Source: a virus. Taken from it: a stretch of 42,640 bases of DNA. The notes beneath the pieces were generated by a model. The model was not told the origin of the DNA. It saw only the letters and a program-made list of their open reading frames with translations, and searched no databases. Of the stretch, positions 37,706 through 42,640 are shown in pieces (position 1 is the first letter of the stretch; every line of letters starts with the position of its first letter). The translations under genes were made by a program, and so were the position numbers. The stretch lies in the IMG/VR virus record IMGVR_UViG_3300032298_000109, positions 1 to 42,640 of that record; one strand, 5' to 3'.

Positions 37706-39403
37706 ATGAAAAGTCTTAAGGATTTTTTAGAAGCTCGAATGATAGCAACAGGAGATTTCAAAATCTCTGCATCTGGTCGTAAAGTACGTCGTCTAATTAA
37801 AGTTGGTGATGATAGTTATAATAAAGCCGATGATCTTGATAAAGACGGTGATGTTGATAAAGACGATAGACGCTTAGCTAAAGAAGAAGTCGAACAGATC
37901 GAAGAAGCTACAGTCAAATCTGCTAGCTATTCTTGGGGTACAATGAAGACTGTACATCATGGTAAAGACTTCTCAATCCCTCTTCATCCAGAACACCACA
38001 AACCAATCGCAGCATTAAAGCACGGCGAATCTCATAGTTTTAAAGATGAGACTGGTAATAAGTGGAAAGCTACACGTGATAATGATACAGTTCATTTCCA
38101 CGGTGGTTCATATGGCACACAAAAGACTTCAGTTAAACATGACGCTATGAAAGAGTCTGTTGAGATTACAGAAGCTGAAGAACATTTGGTTCATGTATCC
38201 GATGGTTCTAAGTATGATGAAGTCCCACACCCAAAAGATATTGAACATGTTAAGACTGGTGCAATGCATCATGGTGGTAAATGGGATGGTCATTCAGATA
38301 AAGGCGCATTCTTTAAGTTTAAATCAAAAGAAGATGCACAACACTTTGTAAGTCATGTTAACAAATGCCCACACCGTTCATGTTCAGCAGATCTACACGA
38401 GTCAACAGAACAAGTTAATGAAGCATCTGATAAACAAGATTCACGTCTATTACAGCTTGCTCGCTTAGGTTTATTAGATAAAAATGATGTAGCAATATTT
38501 AGAAATGCTATGCAAACATTTAAAGCTGATAAACAATTATCGATTAAACAACGTAATATGTTATTGAGTGTTTATAACGACTTAGTGAATATGGTAACAG
38601 GCGATGATGCTATGTTTGCCCGCGCTAAGTTAGATGTACAAAAAGAAGATACAGATTTAGAAGAAGGTAAAGTATATGATCCATTCACAAAGAAAATGGT
38701 TCCTACTAAACCAATCAAAGTTCAAGCTGGCGGTGGTGCAACTAGAAATGGTGTTCCTATAGAAACAGGTCCTTCAAAGTATAAAGAAAAATTAAACAAA
38801 GAAGAAGTACAAATTGATGAGTTATCTAAAGGATTAGTTGCTAGATACGCAAATAAAGTAGCAAAAACTACACAAGCTAATTATGATAAATCTAAAGATA
38901 AATTTCAATTCTCGTCAGGTAGACAAGATGGAATGAAAAATGCAGTTAAGAGATTAACTAAAGAAGAAGTACAGATCGATGAAATTTCTAAAGATACATT
39001 AGCTTCATATATTCCTAAGGCTGCTAAAGATGCACGTATTCATGGTCAAATTGCCACCGACTTTGAAAATAGAGGTAAGACAGCTAGAAAACCAGGCTCA
39101 AAAGATAGTTGGAATAGATTATCTATGAAGTATAAAGAGAAAGCTTGGAAGCGTGATGATGGTATATCTAAAGCGGTTAATAAGTTAACTAAAGAAGAAA
39201 CACAATCTGAAGGTTACTATAAAGATATCGATACTAACGCAAAAGAAGATGAGCGTTTAGGTTCATGGAAAAAAGAAACACCATGGCGTAAAATAAAACC
39301 TGGTTCTGATACAGTTACAGACAAATCAGGTGCAACACATACTCCAATGTCTAAAGTTCGTCATCTAGCTAGATTGGCGTTAAAGAAAACAACTAGTAAG
39401 TAA
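37706..39403 (+). CDS. Large modular late protein, possible prohead-protease polyprotein
   Basis: 565 residues. It starts MKSLKDFLEARM (capsid-targeting-like with a candidate LEA cleavage). An EF-hand-like loop, LDKDGDVDKDDRR, lies near residue 45. Several modules then follow, separated by acidic linkers that end in T4 gp21-like cleavage sites: QIEEA, EITEA, QVNEA, DLEEG. Two later linkers read KEEVQIDELSK and KEEVQIDEISK, each opening a similar helical module (LVARYANKVAK; LASYIPKAAKD). Contains a Cys/His-rich patch (CPHRSCSADLH). Cleavage and injection are inferred from motif spacing. Confidence 0.55.
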   Translation: MKSLKDFLEARMIATGDFKISASGRKVRRLIKVGDDSYNKADDLDKDGDVDKDDRRLAKEEVEQIEEATVKSASYSWGTMKTVHHGKDFSIPLHPEHHKPIAALKHGESHSFKDETGNKWKATRDNDTVHFHGGSYGTQKTSVKHDAMKESVEITEAEEHLVHVSDGSKYDEVPHPKDIEHVKTGAMHHGGKWDGHSDKGAFFKFKSKEDAQHFVSHVNKCPHRSCSADLHESTEQVNEASDKQDSRLLQLARLGLLDKNDVAIFRNAMQTFKADKQLSIKQRNMLLSVYNDLVNMVTGDDAMFARAKLDVQKEDTDLEEGKVYDPFTKKMVPTKPIKVQAGGGATRNGVPIETGPSKYKEKLNKEEVQIDELSKGLVARYANKVAKTTQANYDKSKDKFQFSSGRQDGMKNAVKRLTKEEVQIDEISKDTLASYIPKAAKDARIHGQIATDFENRGKTARKPGSKDSWNRLSMKYKEKAWKRDDGISKAVNKLTKEETQSEGYYKDIDTNAKEDERLGSWKKETPWRKIKPGSDTVTDKSGATHTPMSKVRHLARLALKKTTSK

Positions 39404-39415
39404 AAGGTTTTAGAC

Positions 39416-39754
39416 ATGGGAACAGTCGAGAACATTAATATAGAAAGAATTACCAGATTGGAAACTCAAATGGCAGATTTAAAAGAAGATGTTGCAGCAG
39501 TTAAGTCTGATATCAAAGAGTTACACTCTAGAATTACCTCAGGCAATAGAGAGATCATGGATAAACTCGATCAAAAGATAGATGAGTTAGCTAAATCTGA
39601 TAAAGATCAACACGCTTCATTAAAAGAAACAATGGAAAATGTAAAACAACGCGTTGATGTATTAGAAAGATGGCGATGGATGATCGTAGGAGCCGCAATA
39701 GTATGTGGATATTTATTAGGCAACACTAACTTACTAACAATATTAAGTAAATAA
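39416..39754 (+). CDS. Coiled-coil protein with C-terminal membrane segment (XhlA-like)
   Basis: 112 residues. IERITRLETQMADLKEDVAA starts a long coiled coil that ends near ENVKQRVDVLERWRW; WMIVGAAIVCGYLLGN is one transmembrane segment. The layout matches the haemolysin XhlA type, often linked to lysis or membrane anchoring, and here it sits among late genes. A role in lysis is only a suggestion. Confidence 0.65.
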   Translation: MGTVENINIERITRLETQMADLKEDVAAVKSDIKELHSRITSGNREIMDKLDQKIDELAKSDKDQHASLKETMENVKQRVDVLERWRWMIVGAAIVCGYLLGNTNLLTILSK

Positions 39755-39776
39755 CAATTTATAAAGGAAAATAAAA

Positions 39777-40793
39777 ATGAATTGGGGAATTTTCAAAACA
39801 GATTCTGTATCTGAAGCATATAAAAAGATGAAAGCTGAAGAATCATCTTGTGATAAAGATATGAAAAAAGAAGAACTTAAAGGCAATCAACATAAGCTTG
39901 ATAAAAACAAGAATGGTAAAGTCGATGCGCACGATTTTAAGTTGTTGCGTAAAGAAGAAACAGTTGAAGAAGGCATTGATAAATCTGAAAATGAATCAAC
40001 TGAACAGTTAGCTGAAATGGAATTTGATAAGAACGGTGTATATAGACATCAAGCAAAACCTGGTGTTTACGGTGGTTCTGAAAAAGAAAAGCATGTAGTA
40101 GACACATTAGCTGGTCCTAAAAAATCTGATTTAGAAAAGATTGCAGCTAAAAAGAAAATGAAGAAAGAAGACTTCCAACTCTTCAATGAAAGAGAACTAG
40201 ATATTCTTATCAATGAAGTGTTATCTAAAGATGAACCAGCTGGTAAATGGATTAGTGACTTTGTACAATCAGATGCACCACAGTTTGCAGGTAAGTCAAC
40301 AGAAAAACGTAAGCAGATGGCTTTAGCTGCTTATTACTCAGCACAAAAAAATGAATCAACAGAATACGATTCATTTTTAAGTGAAGAAGGCAACCCTAAA
40401 CCGTTCATCGGTCAAGGTGCTAAAGAAATTAAACACACAAATATGAAAGATAAACAAGATGATCAAGACGTTATGGAACCTCATTCAGAGGGCGAGCAAA
40501 GCTTTGTTGACGACCACTCCGTCCTCGTCACCGACGAGCCAAACAAAGACGGAACCCCCAATGGAGCCGACAAAACCAAACGAGCCGATGAACCAAAAGG
40601 AAAAGGTCCAGCAACCTACGACGCCAAAGAAAAGCTCGGAAAACAAGGCGCAGTCAAAGAAGCCGTCTTCAAGACAGCCGCAGGTGAAGAAATCGACACA
40701 ACCCCCCAAACCAAGAAAGACGGCGACGGTAAAAAGAAGTTCGGCGAATTAAAAAAGAAAGTAGCTGCAGCAGATAGCGCTAGCAATTACTAG
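39777..40793 (+). CDS. Acidic modular late protein with an EF-hand-like loop
   Basis: 338 residues. N-terminal MNWGIFKTDSVSEAYKKM, an EF-hand-like loop LDKNKNGKVDAHDF (about 41-54), a linker ETVEEG, then FQLFNERELDILINEVLSK and SDAPQFAGKSTEKRKQMALA followed by AYYSAQK, a block seen in other aquatic phage late proteins. The last 110 residues are low-complexity D, K, P, T and G. Bases 40480-40735, coding this tail, are clearly richer in G+C and C-ending codons than all flanking genes. AAAGGAAAA precedes the start. Scaffold or internal protein is the best guess. Confidence 0.55.
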   Translation: MNWGIFKTDSVSEAYKKMKAEESSCDKDMKKEELKGNQHKLDKNKNGKVDAHDFKLLRKEETVEEGIDKSENESTEQLAEMEFDKNGVYRHQAKPGVYGGSEKEKHVVDTLAGPKKSDLEKIAAKKKMKKEDFQLFNERELDILINEVLSKDEPAGKWISDFVQSDAPQFAGKSTEKRKQMALAAYYSAQKNESTEYDSFLSEEGNPKPFIGQGAKEIKHTNMKDKQDDQDVMEPHSEGEQSFVDDHSVLVTDEPNKDGTPNGADKTKRADEPKGKGPATYDAKEKLGKQGAVKEAVFKTAAGEEIDTTPQTKKDGDGKKKFGELKKKVAAADSASNY

Positions 40794-40801
40794 TAGTAAA
40801 T

Positions 40802-40826
40802 AGTAGGGAGAGATGTTCTCCCTACT
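40802..40826 (+). terminator. Perfect 10-bp hairpin, probable terminator or processing site
   Basis: AGTAGGGAGA / TCTCCCTACT (40802-40811 and 40817-40826) with a 5-nt loop, 9 nt after a stop codon. The following GTAACTTTG is a poor T-tract, so it may attenuate or stabilise rather than fully terminate. Confidence 0.65.
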
Positions 40827-40847
40827 GTAACTTTGTCATAGGATATT

Positions 40848-41216
40848 ATGAATAGTTTTGAAAAATTATCAAGTAAGAATTTTACATTATTTGCGGCAAA
40901 AAACTATAACAACCCGCAATGTATGACGACTGAAGAATTTCAAGAAGATATTCAGAAGTTTAAATACATTAAAAGATTGTTTAACCGTTACGAAACAACG
41001 GGTGAGTTGAGCGAACGTTTAATATTAAACCATTTGATAGTACTCTATAATGTATTTGGTATTAACGCAGCTAATCACATGATGTTCTATAAGATTGATA
41101 AAAAGAACTGGCCTTTATTAAAGACATTTTTAGTCTACTTGAATTATTTGCCAGAGGATCAATATGTTGAAGTACCTCTCGATCAGAAGGTCGTAGATGT
41201 ATTAAGGAAAATTTAA
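40848..41216 (+). CDS. Conserved T4-like late protein (DUF7207-like)
   Basis: 122 residues. MNSFEKLSSKNFTLFAAKNY, NPQCMTTEEFQEDIQKFKYI and NHLIVLYNVFGINAANHMMF agree with a protein family carried by most aquatic T4-like phages in the late region. The role is unknown. ATG follows AGGATATT; the stop is 1 nt before the next gene. Confidence 0.7.
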   Translation: MNSFEKLSSKNFTLFAAKNYNNPQCMTTEEFQEDIQKFKYIKRLFNRYETTGELSERLILNHLIVLYNVFGINAANHMMFYKIDKKNWPLLKTFLVYLNYLPEDQYVEVPLDQKVVDVLRKI

Positions 41217-41217
41217 G

Positions 41218-41811
41218 ATGGCACTAGTACAAAGAGCTGTAGACATATACTACACGTTTAGGTTCATGCGCCAATTAGTAACACCATGGAATGAAACAAA
41301 AGCATTTCAACTTGGACTAATTGATGCAGATGGTAATAAATTAAAGAGCGCTGAAACACCTGAAGAAAAAGATGCATACACATTATTTTTCAGATTAGTT
41401 TACAATATAAAAAGATTATTGAATAAGGTTCCGTTTGGTAAGACTAAGCTAGCTTCTTATGCTGCAGCTCTATGGCTTATCAAAGAGAATACAAACATGA
41501 GTTCTGAAGCTGTGCTTTCAGGATTCACGAAATATACAAAAGATTTGGGTATCGAATTAGATAACACACTAAACGAATCTAAATCTTGGATGTTGAGAGA
41601 TGATAACTTATTGCCAGGAAAATATAAGTTAGCAGAACACTGTTTATCTCCAGCAACTGGACAACCTGTTGCATTTAAAGGATCTATGATCGTAGTTAAT
41701 GAGATGAACTCTGTACCTCATGCAAAGGTTGGTGATGTAAACTTATATTCAGTTTATCATCCATCTAGTAAACAACACATATACGTAACAGTAGAAGATA
41801 TTTACAGGTAA
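41218..41811 (+). CDS. Conserved T4-like late protein, possible virion component
   Basis: 197 residues. MALVQRAVDIYYTFRFMRQL, VTPWNETKAFQLGLIDADGN and LLNKVPFGKTKLASYAAALW are strongly conserved in aquatic T4-like phages next to the preceding gene. The N-terminal half is helical and the C-terminal half strand-rich (GSMIVVNEMNSVPHAKVGDV). No enzymatic motif seen. Confidence 0.7.
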   Translation: MALVQRAVDIYYTFRFMRQLVTPWNETKAFQLGLIDADGNKLKSAETPEEKDAYTLFFRLVYNIKRLLNKVPFGKTKLASYAAALWLIKENTNMSSEAVLSGFTKYTKDLGIELDNTLNESKSWMLRDDNLLPGKYKLAEHCLSPATGQPVAFKGSMIVVNEMNSVPHAKVGDVNLYSVYHPSSKQHIYVTVEDIYR

Positions 41812-41815
41812 ATAA

Positions 41816-42640
41816 ATGCCAATTGATGCATCAATCCAACGCAAAGTAGCTAGCATGTCAGATGAGATGACTAAGCTTCGTCAACAGCATAAAGATAATA
41901 TGTCTGCGCAATCTGATCAAGTGGCAAATAAGCTTGATATGTTGAAGAATAAAAAACAACAGATATTGGATGCTGAAAGAAAACGCTCTAGCGCTACGCA
42001 GTCATCAACTGCCAATAAAGATTCTGCTACAGCTTCTCATTCAGAACAAGTTGATGTAACTATTGCAATTGATGCTATGTTATCTGAAAAAGCAGCCGTC
42101 GGAGGTTTCAATTATGAAAAAGAAGTCAATGACAAGTTGAAAAAGATGGGCAAAGCACATAAAGATTCTACTACTGCTGGTTCTTCAGCTGATGCACCCG
42201 ATGCCAAGTTTACACATGATGGTGAAGAACACCATTTAGAAGTCAAACAAAATAGTAAAGCTATGTTTGGTCAAATCGAACTTCACCATGATGGTAAGAA
42301 GTGGGATATCTCTGAACGTTCTAAGAAAAAATATCCAGCCACACATGCCGCTATAGCAGCTACAGGCTTCTTACAAAAAATAAATAAACAGTGGGATAAA
42401 CCTACTGGTGATTACGATACAGATTTACAAAAAGGAAATGTGTATCATACTCACCACGACGCTGAACCAATTAAAGCACATTATGGTACAGATCGTAAAA
42501 CTAATTACATTCAAATTGGTGGTGGACATGGATTTTACCACACGGGTAATGATGCAGCAGGTTTAGGTTCTCCTGAATTAGAAGGTAAAGCAACACTTCG
42601 TGCACGCATGAAGTATCGTGGCACAGATAGAAAAACAGGC
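41816..42640 (+). CDS. PD-(D/E)xK-like late protein, 3' end outside window
   Basis: 275 codons are open to the right edge without a stop. It starts MPIDASIQRKVASMSDEMTK in an AAATAAATG context 4 nt after the previous stop. The first 70 residues are a charged coiled coil. GFNYEKEVNDKLKKMGKAHK is followed by SADAPDAKF and HHLEVKQNS; this gives E, D and ExK in PD-(D/E)xK nuclease order. A later GGGHGFYHTGND turn is unexplained. Possibly a packaged nuclease; the assignment rests on motif order. Confidence 0.55.
   Translation, partial: MPIDASIQRKVASMSDEMTKLRQQHKDNMSAQSDQVANKLDMLKNKKQQILDAERKRSSATQSSTANKDSATASHSEQVDVTIAIDAMLSEKAAVGGFNYEKEVNDKLKKMGKAHKDSTTAGSSADAPDAKFTHDGEEHHLEVKQNSKAMFGQIELHHDGKKWDISERSKKKYPATHAAIAATGFLQKINKQWDKPTGDYDTDLQKGNVYHTHHDAEPIKAHYGTDRKTNYIQIGGGHGFYHTGNDAAGLGSPELEGKATLRARMKYRGTDRKTG

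Noticed and set aside
40485-40709. 74-codon frame on the - strand opposite the GC-rich island
   Set aside because: It is the mirror of the C-rich codons of the + strand gene, has an unlikely Phe/Cys/Gly-rich composition, and has no ribosome site or promoter.

Overview
The window is part of the genome of an AT-rich, T4-like myovirus of the marine or freshwater kind, related in gene content to cyanophages and other aquatic T4-like phages. Every convincing gene is on the + strand. The core genes match T4 families: major capsid protein (gp23, cut by the left edge), tail tube (gp19), UvsY, UvsW, late sigma factor gp55, gp47/gp46 nuclease, sliding clamp gp45, DsbA, clamp loader gp44/gp62, RegA, DNA polymerase gp43, UvsX and helicase gp41. 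Aquatic T4-like accessory genes accompany them: peptide deformylase, Hsp20, a CobS/MoxR-like ATPase with a CobT-like VWA partner, MazG-like proteins, ThyX and Sm-like proteins. I see no photosynthesis genes, tRNAs, insertion sequences, integrase or CRISPR array, so the host cannot be named.

Layout. 1-1507: virion structure (gp23, gp19) with a factor-independent terminator and a T4-type late promoter. 1511-7929: recombination, late-transcription control and gp46/47, ending in deformylase. 7946-11872: a MoxR-type ATPase and a metallopeptidase-plus-VWA protein, each behind its own copy of an identical 50-bp promoter repeat, then a small helix-turn-helix protein. 11900-16902: clamp and clamp-loader operon, RegA, Hsp20 and small proteins. 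16917-20917: DNA polymerase, a MazG-like protein and a primase-polymerase-like protein. 20918-26951: an eight-gene overlapping operon with dCMP hydroxymethylase, dCMP deaminase, a uracil-glycosylase-fold protein, two unrecognised proteins, an SGNH-like protein and a PLP enzyme. I read it as a candidate cytosine hypermodification pathway. 26984-32403: UvsX, gp41, ThyX, small proteins and a SprT-like metalloprotein. 32457-42640: a late region of putative packaged or structural proteins, several sharing an N-terminal motif like the T4 capsid-targeting sequence. The last gene runs off the right edge.

Regulation. Eleven + strand sites and one - strand site fit one pattern: a -35 box close to TGTACA, exactly 17 nt, then TATAAT, usually preceded by TGG. 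They head nearly every early or middle operon. T4-type late promoters (TATAAATA) lie in three gaps before virion-type genes. gp55 and gp45, both encoded here, are the expected late-transcription factors. RegA would repress translation of early messages.

How the genes work together. gp43, gp44/62, gp45 and gp41 form most of a T4-type replisome; a classical gp61 primase is not in the window, and the primase-like protein may fill that role. UvsX, UvsY, UvsW and gp46/47 carry out recombination-dependent replication. The deaminase plus ThyX can make dTMP, and gp42 diverts dCMP to hydroxymethyl-dCMP. The genes after gp42 would then elaborate or edit the modified base; that step is inference.
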